A DNA stretch of 64,000 nucleotides from NCBI GenBank assembly GCA_033964015.1, contig CM066915.1, forward strand, positions 2,939,942-3,003,941. The letters are read 5' to 3'. Position 1 is the stretch's first letter; each line of letters starts with the position of its first letter. Under the pieces are notes generated by a model. It was not told the DNA's origin and did not search any database. It saw only the letters and a program-made list of their open reading frames with translations. Positions 20,709 to 32,668 of the stretch are shown in pieces. The stretch is from Scolanthus callimorphus. Lineage: Eukaryota > Cnidaria > Anthozoa > Actiniaria > Edwardsiidae. The position numbers and the translations under genes are program-made.

Positions 20709-22870
20709 GGCAGTAATAGACGAAATGCGAACTCGTGACAGTTTTAGGTTCGTTGTGCGTAAACTAGAAAAGGGAGAGGTCCATGCAATCAACTTGAAGA
20801 TCTTGAAGCAGATGGTATGGAGTTTGAACGCGTTGAAGCTTAAAAAAACACTAAACGTATAATAGCTCTCCGTTTGGCCCTTTTTTATTTGATGTGTACC
20901 AATGAAAGACCAATGGGATAAGGTAAAATAAACACAAACAAGGTAAAATAAACACAAATATGTTTCGACAATTGTCTTATCACAGGTGGTACTGAGTTAT
21001 GCTAATCCATCCCAATATGTTGTAAAGGTGTACACTGACTGCTTTGCTAGATCTGCCTCATATGCCTTTGTCACGGTCATTAGGATTAGAAATTTACAAA
21101 AGTGAGCGCTCTCCATAATTTGCCAAACAAGTTCATCATTCAGCTCTGCAGGAAATCGACCTTTTGGTGATACGAGTTGTAAACGGTTATTATTCAGAAT
21201 TTATCACCTCACGACTTTATTAGTGCAACAAGATATATTATTTGCACAGTGCAGTATTAAATTGCGACATTACATGACACCTGCCTGAAAGGCCTCCGTG
21301 AGTATTACTAATAGCTACTAGTATTAGGCTAAAGGCTATTCCACAGCAGTTTTAATTGACCTCGTGCTAAAGTCAAATTTGAAGATGTAAGTCCTAAGTC
21401 CTAGGAAGTCCTGTTCTGAATGGGTGTGTCTAGACCTCCTATGTTGCTTAGAAGGTTCTGCTAGCGGGAAGTTGCACTTTACACCCTAATTCTAGACCCT
21501 GATTTTAACCCCGAGTTTGTATCCTGATTTTAAAGAGCTTGATTTTAGACCCTGAGTTTAGACCCTGAGTTTAGACCCTGATTCAACAGAGCTGGTACCG
21601 TGTCGACGTGACTTCCGTAACGTGACTTCCGTGACGTGACTTCCGTGACGCCCATCCGAGATTACTTATTAGTGGGTCCACACTTAGGGCTGAAATGTGT
21701 TTAAGGCAGATTTACCAGGACTCCGAGCAATGTTGACAAAAAATGGCCAAACATCTAGTTGCTCAAGAGTTTAGAATCTCTTTGCTTGATTTTGGTTTGC
21801 TTTGGAAGAACTACATATAAGGAAAGTTTGGGTTCGTCCCGCGCCATGAAATTCCTATGAAAAGCAGAGAAATTAAATCTCAAAGTTCACATTAAGCTGG
21901 AGTACAATTAATAGGAAAACTCCATGTCAAGCGCAATTCCTTCCAAATCCCTATATATGTGGTATATAAACTTGTATTTTCATAGGTTACCTTCAAGATT
22001 TCTTAACGGAACTAACTCGAGTAGCTTCTTGCATGCAAACCTCTCAAAAGATGCTAAAATAAGCCACGTTGCTCTAATCACTTACACAATCTGTTTAAAA
22101 AACTTAATATTTATCTCGATTATTTGCACCTCTCGCACCTCTGTGAATATTGCAAATACCAATGTGTTTGTTTGCCTAGCTAAAAATATCTACCGTTGTG
22201 ACATTTGTTGCAAATAGGCCGTTATCACGCAAAATTGATTAAGTAAGAGTTAATGTTATCAGAAAATGAAATCCAGTATTCAATTTTTCACATCCGTATT
22301 ATTAGTAAAATTGCAAAGTTTGGTGAAGATTGCTTGAATACTGACTGAGAGATGAATTTTCAAAACTTCGTATTCTGGCTTATTTTTTGCAAGTGTATGG
22401 GAAAATACATCGAAACAAGTTTGGACGGGCGTCCAGCCTCGACTTGACGTATTTGCCCATACATTTATTTGTAAAAAGTAAGCCAGAATACAAAGATTTG
22501 ATAATTCATTCTCTCAGCCAGTTTTCAAGTGTGAATAACGGCCTATTGCGTCTGAGGTTTAATGTTATTTAATCCTGAATGTTTACTGAAACCTGCTTAC
22601 TCGATGAGTGTGAACGCACCATTGGGTACCTGAATTGCCCGGGGGTACTTCCCATAAAAATACCGGGATGCTCGTCGGAAAAAAAGAGTTCTGAACAAAT
22701 GATCTTAGCTAAAAAAAGTGCATTTATTTTGACGATGTTGGATTCGATTTACTAAACATGAAGCTTGCTATGAGATGAGTAAAAAGTAATGGTGTTCTGT
22801 TGCCACACCACCACTAATGCGAGACCCCGGTATTTTGATGGAAGTACCCCCTCCCCTCTCCCCCTCCCCT
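20709..22870. other. GPCR 5' flank, unit F (noncoding)
   Basis: No gene is seen. It aligns with other unit flanks through about 22840 (the CACAGTGCAGTATTA block at 21246, repeated 'gaccctgatttt' tracts at 21490-21590, and 'aaacatgaagcttgct' at 22754). An internal inverted repeat spans about 22370-22500 (attctggcttattttt... / ...aaagtaagccagaat). It ends in a CCCCTCCCC-rich tract. Confidence 0.55.
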
Positions 22871-23510
22871 CCCGGGGATAAATTGTAATCAGAAACGTAC
22901 CGCAATTGCGGTACGTCGAATTCACCAGTTTGAAACTTTCACTCATGCTTAAAACAATGGGGGTATCCTATTATTGTGTCTTGAGGAAGTAGAAAGGGGG
23001 GGGGGTTTCCAATTCTATTGCGTCTTGAGGAATAAGGGGGTGGGGGTATCTGTTTCGTTCTAAACAACTAATTGCTTGTAAAGCAGGACGTCATAGTCGT
23101 GTAATTAAGATAATTAGTAAGAACAAATGTACATTTCGCTTGGTCGGACTACGCATTTGAGACGCCAACGGGTAAATATCTCTTTTCTCTATTTGATAAT
23201 ATTGGATTGAGTAACTGTTACCATTAAAGTACAGAAAATCAACATGGTAGCATTTGAGGCCTTGGTGAAACACGCGGTCGAGCGAAACAGTATCCTTCTA
23301 TTGTCTCAAAATATAATAGGTTGCCAAATATGGACGTGACGCCTCATTTGTAACGTCATGTCTCCGCGGCTCCGCACCGGGCTCCAAACAAAGGGGGTAA
23401 TTCGGTCCCTCCTATACTACTATTAGCCCCCGTTAATTACGAATGAGATCTCGCAGAAAGGAAACTATTATCTATCTCTTTTTTTTTCTACAATTGATGA
23501 ATTATTAGCG

Positions 23511-23556
23511 GGGCTCCCGCGGGCGCCGAAGGCGCACGCGAGCGGAGCCCCATAGC
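23511..23556. repeat. GC-rich hairpin
   Basis: GGGGCTCCCGCGGGCGCC and GGCGCACGCGAGCGGAGCCCC pair with small bulges around a short AAG-type loop. It is strikingly GC-rich in AT-rich surroundings and may be a fold-back transposon centre. Confidence 0.75.
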
Positions 23557-23681
23557 TACATGCAGGAGAGAAAGGAACAAAACAAAAGTGTATATGCATC
23601 AACCAATTCTGTTATGGACTTCCGGTTGTGTGTCCGTCCGTCGTCGCACAGGCAACCCATGACCAGTTTTATAGCAGAGCT

Positions 23682-24545
23682 AGATAAAAGGTTTATATCT
23701 TTGGAAGGGATTAACCTCAGACAACCAAACCTCAGCGAAGTTGTCTTAGTGTCAAGGGGGGTGCAACAGCATGGTCACGTGGTATGACATCATTGATGAC
23801 GTCATCAAACGAGGAAACGTTTATATCTTGGGAAGGGATGAACCTCAGACAACCAAACTTGGGTGAAGTTGTCTTAGTGGCAAACGGCACGTGGTATGAC
23901 GTCATCGATGACGTCATCAAACGAGAAAAGGTTTATATCTTTGGAAGGGATGAACCTCAGACAACCAAACTTGGGTGAAGTTGTCTTAGTGGCAAGGGGG
24001 GTGTGCAAAGGGCGTAGTCACGTGGTATGACGTCATCGATCACATCATCAAACGAGAAAAGTTTATATCTTTGGAAGGGATGAACCTCAGACAACCAAAC
24101 TTGGGTGTAGTTGTCTTAGTGGCAAGGGGGATGCAAAGGGCTTAGTCACGTGGTATGACGTCATCGATGACGTCATCAAACGAGAAAAGGTTTATATCTT
24201 GGGAAGGGATGAACCTCAGACAACCAAACTTTGGTGAAGTTGCCTAAGTGGCAAAGGTGGTGCAACGGCGTGGTCACTTGGTATGACGTCATCGATGACA
24301 TCATCAAAGGAGAAAAGGTATATATATCTTGGAAAGGGATTAACCTCAGATAACCAAACTTGGGTGAAGCTGTCTAAGTAGCAAGGGTGGTGTAAAGGCG
24401 TGGTCATGTCGTATGATGTCATCGATGACATCATCAAACCAGAAAAGGTATATATATCTTGGGAAGATATGAACCTCAGAGAACCAAACTTGGGTGAAAT
24501 TATCTAAGTGGCAATGCAAGGGGGGTGCAAGTGCTTAGTCACGTG
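23682..24545. repeat. CRE-containing minisatellite (about 115-130 bp unit, 7 units)
   Basis: Seven head-to-tail units share GGTTTATATCTTTGGAAGGG, GAACCTCAGACAACCAAAC, TTGTCTTAGTGGCAAGG and GTATGACGTCATCGATGACG. The last block is a near-perfect palindrome carrying two TGACGTCA cAMP-response-element cores around ATCGAT. Seven exact TGACGTCA sites survive across the array, the others being one-base variants. The array abuts, and apparently truncated, the receptor pseudogene at 24572-25071. Confidence 0.88.
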
Positions 24546-24571
24546 GTATGATGGTGACAGGCTATGACAAT

Positions 24572-25071
24572 GCAACCAGATGTTGATATAACTTGCCAAG
24601 ATGATGCTTAGGCAAAAAAGCAAAATGGCAAATTTTAAGGTATAATTTTCGAAGCCAGGCTTGGAGCTTAGATAAAATGGAACATCAGCACAAATTGCAA
24701 GAATCCAAACAACACAGATTCCCAGTATGTAGTGCCAGGTCTTTAGAAGGCGATGTCTTAAGGGACGAACTATGGCGTAGGCGCGCTCGATGGAAATCGA
24801 GGCAAATGAAAGCAATGACCCATTAACAGCGAGTGAAAGAACAAAACGAGCAACGAGGAAATAACTCGGAGTTTGAAGTAGTAAAGTTCAAACCAATGTT
24901 TAACGCCAACAAGATCTGCGAATGTTAAATTAAGAAGAAGAAAACTCGAGCGTTTTACGCGGAAAGATTTCCCAAGAAAAACTGCACCAGCAGGATGTTA
25001 ACCAGTACGATAATAAGTGATTCTGTTAAATAAATATACAAGAAAGTGCCCACAGTTCTTGACCATTCCAT
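24572..25071 (-). pseudogene. Class A GPCR pseudogene, copy G (truncated)
   Basis: From 25071 the minus strand reads MEWSRTVGTFLYIYLTESLIIVLVN, matching the N-terminus of the receptor at 27892-28779 rather than the A-F group. A base is lost at about 24985, giving a stop in what should be FLRKSFRVK. A later frame carries LSFASISIERAYAIV, RPLRHRLLKTW, TM4 and TM5 to LASYINIWL. Homology stops at about 24572 where the CRE minisatellite begins, so TM6, TM7 and the tail are gone. The TM3 end is ERA as in the whole family. Dead by both frameshift and truncation. Confidence 0.85.
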
Positions 25072-25918
25072 GACAGCATAGGTTCTAGATATACGTGTTC
25101 AGTAATAAGCCCATCACGTCTATTTTTTGACAGGACGTAAGGTTGTATAACATTATAGTCGTCTTACTTTATGAATTAATTTGATTTTTTTACCCCGTTT
25201 TCCTCGGCTCCAGCTACTCTGTCAAGCTATCGGCCCAATTTTATCCCGCTACTTTAAAGAATCCGAATTCTTTTGTAGACATAGTAGTCATTTGTTGTCA
25301 AGGCACGGAAGTGCAACCATCGACATACAATTCACCTTTTTGATTATTATCTATTTTAATATAAAACCATTAGAGCGTCTGTCAGGTAGACATTGACGAG
25401 TGCAGTGCTCGCCAACATATTAAACGCCACTTGATTTCTTCCGGAGCGAATGTTTAAATCCGGTACGAAACCGATCGGAACCGAGACTTGTTTTTGTGGT
25501 GTCCAATTTTCAGGCAACTGGAAATATAGGTCATGATCATTTCTAAAAGAACAGAACAGCATAGTTTAATTTCACAAAAGTCTAATTTTAATTTTAAATA
25601 AAAGATTGTTTGAAGGAGATGTTTAAAGTTCCGTATGAGCTTGACAACGAGAGTGGTTTTCAGATAGAAGATATACAAACAAAGCTGCTTATGCTGGCAG
25701 CAATCAGTCAAACAACTATAACAATCTGCTAAAAAAAAACAAGATTAGATAGATTCCTTGGATAGATAGATTATCAAGTTTTCAGGTTACGAAATTAAAA
25801 TCCGTCACAGAAGAAAATCACAAAATCAAATTCTCTCTGACTTTATTTAGACGCTTGTGTAAGAACGTTTATTATATAAGCATCAGTGTTTTACAAGGAA
25901 TTCTGCCACTGAGAAAAA

Positions 25919-25975
25919 CCGTATATTTTCACATGTGAAAATACGATATTTTTCCATGTGAAAATATCAGCCAAT
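25919..25975. repeat. Palindromic TTTTCACATGTGAAAA pair
   Basis: The palindrome TTTTCACATGTGAAAA at about 25925-25940 is followed by a second imperfect copy (TTTTTCCATGTGAAAATATC). The same motif pair recurs at 32060-32112, next to the same fold-back element, so the two belong to one composite repeat. Confidence 0.8.
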
Positions 25976-26016
25976 ATGTTTTCTACTAAAAGGTGGTTCC
26001 CTGGAGCATGGCAGTG

Positions 26017-26195
26017 TTTATTGTTTATATAATAAACAGAATAATACATGGACGCTTGGAGATATGGAATTTATCTTCTCGTGTTCACATTTGACATCTC
26101 ACTCGTTCGCTGCGCTCACTCGTTCGATATCAATGTGAACACTCGAAAATAAATTCCATATCTCCGCGCGGGCCCATGTATTATTCCCTATTTAA
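26017..26195. mobile_element. Fold-back element, family 1 copy 1
   Basis: Long imperfect inverted repeat: AATACATGG.CGCTTGGAGATATGGAATTTATCTTC on the left pairs with the AAATAAATTCCATATCTCCGCGCGGGCCCATGTATT end. The centre is TTCGCTGCGCTCACTCGTTC. A related copy lies at 32182-32345. Noncoding; MITE-like. Confidence 0.82.
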
Positions 26196-26811
26196 GTCAA
26201 TCCTCTTATCTATTCTCATTCCTATTTTGGAGAAACCTGATTGTTTGCCAAGTTTTCGGCTTTATTATGAAAGCATTAATCAATACAGCTGAGGCAGTGA
26301 GGCAAAGAGGAAGCGCGTATTACGTATAATATATAGATTTAGGCACTGCCTAAAAGCGGAGCTCCCAAATATATTTAGGGCCTATTAACATGAAAGTGTG
26401 GGACGATGGGTAGCTGGGGTACCTCAGCTTGGTGAGCTTGAAAGACGTGAATTACAGCTGTTTTGAGTATTCTGCGAACTCTCGCGTTCGACTTCCAATG
26501 GCGTTTTGGCTTCCGTCAATCAAACGTTTACGTGTTTACGCGAAATAAACAGAGCGCGTGTCTAGAGAGCGCTAAGCAATAATTACAGAAACGAGAAGAG
26601 AAGCGCAAAAAATATATAGTAAATTATATAAGCAAAAAGTCATGCACATTCAAGAGGGGTGGTGGGGTTAATTTAGTAAGCTTGGGGTACTGTGATGGTC
26701 TGTCATGATTTTGGGGTTATTTAAAGTAGCTAATAAGTGTAGTCAACTCACAAGAATTAACTGAGCAAAATATGCAAAATGATCGTCTACGTTTGTTAAA
26801 TAACCTTACCA

Positions 26812-27018
26812 CCGTATGCATTGCTACGCGAACTCAAAATTCACTGTTGTGATTGGCGGTTTTACGCAAGAAAACTGTAATGTTAGTTTTCTCGAACCAG
26901 AAAGTTAAACAATCTAGGCAAGAAAGCCAAAGGATAGCTTGGAACCATTTTGGTTGATTAGGCAATCGATTTCGCCCATTGCAACATCGGATTTTAAGGT
27001 CGCGTAGCAATGCATACA
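26812..27018. mobile_element. TIR/fold-back element
   Basis: The ends CCGTATGCATTGCTACGCG and CGCGTAGCAATGCATACAG are inverted copies around about 165 bp of unrelated sequence. No coding capacity of note. Confidence 0.75.
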
Positions 27019-27891
27019 GTGGTAAGAAGAATTTCAAAGATAATCAAGTACTGCCATCATGATTATATTACAAGTCAACACAAACTCGATCGCCGCGATC
27101 TTTTTAGGCACGCGAATAACAGGTCTCACGGCGCATTCTGCTGTTTTGGTAGGTAAAACAAAAAACACAACTACATTTAACCTATTACTGTTGATGACAG
27201 AGAAATTACTATATCATCATGATAGCGAATTGATATTTCACAGCTTAATTGTTGTTGTTTGTTTGTAAAAAAAAATGAACAAAAAATATTAACTGAAACT
27301 GAATCAGTAGTAATTAAAACTGGTTATTGATTAAGGTGACATCGCATAATGGAACAGGTCTTCGTAGGCGGAGTTGCAGAGCCCCGATGAGACAGAAACG
27401 GACGAGGGATGGAAAACAAGCCATGCCGTCGCACCTGTTCAACTTATTTTAGTGTATCGCTTCGGCGTCATAAAGGAATTATATTCTGAATGATGGCATT
27501 TCTGGTCTTCATCGAGCTTCCTCTACAAGAGCTGTTCACGCTGCTTTACCAATGCACGATTATGAGCATGTTACGCCACCAAATGTAATAACTCGCACAA
27601 AATGTAATGTGGGACCTGTTTTGATTGATGTGGGTCCCATTGTCATGTTGTAGGTTTTAAATGATGGACAAAGAGACTAAGTTCACTGCGTGAAATAAAC
27701 ACCTCACATTACCATAGAGTTTTCTAGGCTCAGCAATCTTGCGATGTTTCAGGGTTGTTACATATGTTATAACATTCTAACTGTTCCGGTGTCGGGCATG
27801 TAGAAACATTTCGTTTCTTCTTTGCAAGGTCATTATTCCTTACTGCACTGGATATAAAAAGGGGGATAAAGCGTTACAGCGTAGGAACAAA

Positions 27892-28779
27892 CTACATAAG
27901 GCGTATTGGAGTGAGTACAATTGCTTGAGGTTCACGTTCTTTCGAATTGTTACGACATTCATCAGATATGCAGTAAATGCAGAATATTTTCCTAGGAAAA
28001 CACATCTTCAAAATGATCCAAGATTCCTTTCTAAACTCAGGCAAACGAGCAAGGTACACAAATACATTTATAAAGGAGTTTATAAAAAGCAGGATTACCA
28101 AAAAGCTCTTTGCTCGAATCACATTATCAAAGCAAGCTGAACACCATATCAATGCTACATCCGCTAAGGCATTCGGGAGAAAGCAGAGGAAAGAGACGGA
28201 AGTAGCGATGCACAAAGTGACGGCAAGTCTTATATTTTTACGAGCATTCTGTCCTGCAGCATGAACAGCTCGCCTTGATGCCTTGACCTTGATCCAGATG
28301 GCAGCATAGCTTGTCAAGATGATACAAAGGCATAAAAAGAAAACGATAACTTTAAACATAAATGGCCCAGGAACGATTTGATTAAAGAAGTAGCCTATAT
28401 CTGAGGAAATGGCAAAACCCCATGTGACGATTATTACTATCAGTAGCTTCCATGTCTTAAGAAGGCGATGACGTAATGGGAGGACCACGGCATAGGCACG
28501 CTCTAAAGATATCGCCGCAAATGAGAGAAGTGATCCATTCACAGCGATTGAAAGAATGTAAGCAACTTTCTTTTGGTCCCGAAATAGCAAAACAACTGTC
28601 AATGTTATGCCAACAGCAAGGTCAGCGAATGCTAAATTAAGAAGAAGATAACTTGACTTTTTGACGCGGAACGTTTTCCTGAGAAATACGGCAGAAGCAA
28701 GTGTGTTGGCGAGTACAATGATTATTGATTCTGTTAGGTAAAGTCCCCAGAAAATGCCCAACGTCTTTGATAAGTCCAT
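27892..28779 (-). CDS. Class A (rhodopsin-like) GPCR, copy H, divergent and intact
   Basis: Single-exon receptor. I place the start at 28779 (MDLSKTLGIFWGLYLTES), 295 residues, because it aligns with the start of sister pseudogene 24572-25071; an in-frame ATG at 28821 would add 14 residues. TM1 has LANTLASAVF, TM2 LNLAFADLAVG, TM3 ends SLERAYAVV, ICL2 RHRLLKTW, ICL3 WIKVKASRRAVHAAGQNARK, TM6 FLCFLPNALADVALIWCSAC, TM7 NSFINVFVYLARLPEFRKES. As in the array, DRY is ERA and NPxxY is NVFVY, and there is no TM3-top cysteine while ECL3 has a C..C pair. It is clearly related but forms a second subfamily with copy G. It keeps LCFLP at TM6, closer to the canonical F/CxxP. Ligand unknown. Confidence 0.9.
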   Translation of the reverse strand: MDLSKTLGIFWGLYLTESIIIVLANTLASAVFLRKTFRVKKSSYLLLNLAFADLAVGITLTVVLLFRDQKKVAYILSIAVNGSLLSFAAISLERAYAVVLPLRHRLLKTWKLLIVIIVTWGFAISSDIGYFFNQIVPGPFMFKVIVFFLCLCIILTSYAAIWIKVKASRRAVHAAGQNARKNIRLAVTLCIATSVSFLCFLPNALADVALIWCSACFDNVIRAKSFLVILLFINSFINVFVYLARLPEFRKESWIILKMCFPRKIFCIYCISDECRNNSKEREPQAIVLTPIRLM

Positions 28780-28899
28780 GACAGTTGTTTTTCCAAAATG
28801 TTCTTCTTCATCAATGAGCAAAACCTAACTCCACTCTCAGCACTGTAGAAACAGAACACTAGTCGCTAGTCGTCGGTTCCATTGCTTCACTAAACTTTA

Positions 28900-31750
28900 A
28901 ACGGCATTGGCGTTAATTTTCCTATTTGAAAAATAAGACAATGAAATTCACCAAAGGAAAACTCCTTTTAGAGCAGCCATTTTCTTGATGCGACATCGCC
29001 ACAACTTGGCAGAGTCACCTGCACACCTTGCTGTTCATGGTATTTTATTATGTTTGTTCAATGTAGATTCATTAACTTCAAAGACTAATAAAGTTGGCAT
29101 ATTGATTAAACATGATTTGAAGCAAAGATCAGAAAGCTATTAAATTGATGAGAGATTCAATGAAGCCCATCGCCAGAAAAAGCGGCATGTAGCGCAACCG
29201 AGTAATGTAACGTAACTGAATTAGGTAAAAACAACCCCCAAATATTTTAGAGAACTGTATAAGGAAAAATATGAAGGAACCAGAGTAAAGTAAAGGTAGA
29301 GGAGGAGCAGGAGGACCAGAAGAAGAAAGAGGTGATCCACTGTTTAAAATTCGAAAACTGTCCTCAACATATATAAGGCTTTTTTAGGACAAATCTTAGC
29401 CCATGGTAAAACGTTGTTAAAGAACGAAATTTGTGTATATTCGCGTGCGTGGAACCCTCTAAACTTGAACTAACGCGCCGGAAGGGTAAGGCTGCATTCA
29501 TTATGCATTCAACAATTGAGGAAAGGCTCAATTGTTGAACACCGAGTTTGAACCTCCTGAAGAAATATCACTTGCACTACTATTCTTGTGTATTTACCCT
29601 CTTTCAACTATGTAGAAAAAAGCTGCGCACATAAAGAATGATAAACTTAAAAAATCGTAAAAGGCCTTCTTGTTTTACCACAATTCCTCGAGGTCCTTTT
29701 CGTTGATTTTTGTCTGCCAGACAAAAACGCCTTTGGACTTTTGATTAACAGTGTTGCAGCTTCATTGTCAAAATTGCTGCGCACTTCGCGCGCACAACGG
29801 AAAACAAACCAAGCAATCAAATACAAAATAAATAATACTCAGCCTATGTAGTATGGTTCCAATCGAGGAGCCAACCAGATCACTTGGTAGAAAGTCACTA
29901 CACACAAAAGAGTACAGCCACCTAGGATTTTTATTTGCATTTTTGCTCTTTGTATTTTTTTATCATTGAGCCTTGTTCTGCAACTTTTGAAAAGATGTTA
30001 TTGACGCGACCCTACCTCGACATATAAATTTAAAAAAAAATGTCTCGAGGGGGGGGGGGGGCATGTATTTTCGTTTTGACCAAGAGGGGAGATTCGTAAA
30101 AAATATGTTGTGCCTTGGGGTGATCTGAAAATTTCGCATTGTCAAAAAAAAATCCTCTGCCCCCCCCCCCCCCCCCTGTAGTATACATAATGAATGCAGT
30201 CTAACTTTAAAATGTTGTGTTTTATCAAACACGTAGGCACTATAATGCCTCGATTCTGGCCACGTTGTTTTATCTCTGCAAGATTAGCCTGTGACAGACG
30301 CTCCTCCCCCTCAGCGTCTGTCACAGGCTATGCAAGATTTTATCCAATCAACACCAAACTTTAAATGTAAAGAGAACTCATTGAGCTTACAAACTTGTTC
30401 TTTTTAGAATTTTCAATTTAACGGCTTTTGGCGGGAAAATGACCTCATCAAATGCTCATTAAAATTCAGAAATCAAAATTTGCCATTTTTGAGTGCGAGA
30501 AAGGAATGATCCCATCTAGCAGGCATCAAAATTGAAAACCATTTTAAAATATCTTATTCCCTTCTGGAGATATGATGTTTAGACGTTTGGAATTTCCACC
30601 ATTTTGTTACTAAAAAATAGAACAAAATGGCGGAAAATGGAAACTTTGAAAGCCCATAACTTCTCAATGGATTAAGCTATCTCGAAATTTTTTTCAAATT
30701 TAAAGCCTACTTATTCAGATCTTTCATTTCGTACTCTCAGAAATGACCAATTCTTTAACTCACAAAGATATAAGAACGTGACCAGAATCGAGGTGTTATA
30801 GGGCCAGCGTGAATTAAGTAGTAATGACATTTTTCATAGTTGAGGTGAAATAAATCTCACTCAAATATTTTAAGCCCATGCTACGCTGGCTTACAGTAAA
30901 GTATATGCCCTTGTGGATAAAGCCCTCCCTCAGTCTTTTTCCAGCAGTTCTTTTAAAACGATCAAGTTTCAAACTGACAACAAGATCAAAGAAAAAAGAA
31001 AAGAATATGATGTTTCCTGATCACAGAAGAAGCGTCTGCCTAAAGTTCATCTCCCTTTCAGCTCTAGAAGAAGAAGAAGAGTTTTGCTCAATGCAGACTC
31101 TGACAGCTTCATCTGTGGTTCTGTTTTAATAATTAGGGTGGTGCAGGTGGAGGGACCACAATCAGTATGTGCGAATAATCCAGAGGGGGTACTCTCCATA
31201 AAAATAGATGGAGATGCTCATTGGGAAAATTGTTTTTAACCCTAAGGGATAGCAAATTGGGCGTGGTCAACAGTGAATTTTTTACCCTAAGGGATAGGAC
31301 GAGGACCCCGGGGGGCGAATAACTCAGTTATTAGTGTCTGAGCATCTTGAAGGCTGAGGAAATAATGTAAATGCTTTGTGACCAAAAAAGTTAACTGAGC
31401 AATTAAGCCACAATTCCCCAACGGTCACCGAGGCTAATTTCCAAACGAGGTTAGTTATGGCCAAAGATGAGATGATTACCATTAGTTTGATATGATGAAA
31501 GGTCACGAGAGATGGAAGGAAAAACATAGGGGGTGGTCTATGTTTAATAATGCATTTGTTCATTTTTTAAATTTAACTTAGGTTGAAGCACCCAGAACTT
31601 AATAAAGTTTAATTGAGCAATAAGTACCGTTTCTATGACAACCTGGAATGTAACCTTTGAACCTCATTTTTAATGGAATTTTAAAAAACTCCCCCTGTTG
31701 ACAGGGAAAATGCCTATTCCCCTATAAAACCACCAGCTCCCCCTGCGACG
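28900..31750. other. Intergenic stretch, low-complexity tracts, no gene
   Basis: No gene is recognised. It includes G and C homopolymers (G12 near 30050, C16 near 30160), a hairpin at 30286-30330, a small hairpin tcaacaattgag... / ctcaattgttga near 29510, and a degraded 'gggggtact...cataaaaatag' element end at about 31186-31230. Confidence 0.5.
30286..30330. repeat. Hairpin
   Basis: AGCCTGTGACAGACGCT and AGCGTCTGTCACAGGCT are perfect 17-base inverted repeats around a pyrimidine-rich loop (cctccccctc). It may be two abutting element ends. Confidence 0.9.
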
Positions 31751-32181
31751 TTTAAGGGAGCATTCATAATTTATCTAGAGGGGGGCCTATGATGATTTCC
31801 TAATTTTTTTCTTTTCATTTTTTGAAGCCCCCCCTGATGATCTCAGGGTTTTTTTCCTGACCCCCCCTCAAGAGATGTAAATTAATTAAAGAAAAATATC
31901 ATAGCCCCCCCCCCCCCCCCCCCCCCCCACTGACATGTACATGTCAAACCCACCCTTAGCCATAACTTGTGATAGTTACTGATCCTGAAGATTGCTATTA
32001 ATATTATCTATTATATAAAACACCAATGAAATACCGGGTGATCTCCCGCGCGAAAACTTGATATCTTCACACGTGAAAATAACATGATATTTTCACATGT
32101 GAAGATATCACACTTGCCTTTGCTCAATGCTCGATTTTTAAGCTTAACTCAAATAAAATTAGAATTTGGTATTTCATTGAT

Positions 32182-32345
32182 GTTTATATAATAAACAGAA
32201 CATTACATGACCGCTTGGAGACACGAATTTTATCTTCTCGTGTTAAAAATTTATCTCACTTGTTCGCTGCGCTCACTCGTGATATAAATTTTCATCACTC
32301 AAAGATAAAATTTGTATCTCTGCGCGGCCATGTAATATCCTCTAT
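32182..32345. mobile_element. Fold-back element, family 1 copy 2
   Basis: Shares TGTTTATATAATAAACAGAA, ACATG.CCGCTTGGAGA, TTATCTTCTCGTGTT and TTCGCTGCGCTCACTCGT with 26017-26195, in the same orientation and order. It is preceded, as there, by the TTTTCACATGTGAA pair. Confidence 0.82.
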
Positions 32346-32435
32346 TTATCTTAAATCTTAAAATAGGTTCGTATTTCAAATAAACACTCAAATAATTTTT
32401 TGATTGTTAACCACAAAAGACATAGAACACAGTAC

Positions 32436-32668
32436 TTAAAGAGCCCTTGTCAGCCACTCCTTTGTTATTGTTTTCAGTCGATATCACAACGAATTACCTG
32501 TAAAAATCTTGAAATAGACTTCTAAAAACAAAGTTTTATTATTCATTTATCGAATTCAATCGAAAATATTGCAATACATCCCCTAAATCAGCCGATGGAA
32601 ATGGATGCTTTCTCTGTCTCGGTATGTTGCTAGGCTGACAAAAAGGAGGCTGACAGAGGCTCTTTAAG
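32436..32668. repeat. Dispersed repeat, family 2 copy 1
   Basis: A stretch including GAATTCAATCGAAAATATTG, ATGGAAATGGATGCTTTCTC and CGGTATGTTGCTAGGCTGAC recurs at about 61945-62168. Short inverted ends (AAAGAGCC.TTGTCAGCC / GGCTGACAGAGGCTCTTT) suggest a MITE. Confidence 0.75.

Larger units (their letters stand above)
25072..27891. other. Intergenic stretch with fold-back elements
   Basis: No gene is recognised. It contains fold-back elements at 25919-25975, 26017-26195 and 26812-27018, and otherwise AT-rich single-copy-looking sequence. Confidence 0.5.

Noticed and set aside
20709..20957. N-terminal extension of receptor copy F to an upstream ATG
   Set aside because: This stretch is the receptor 5' flank, noncoding in all paralogues; the shared start at 20708 gives the family N-terminus.
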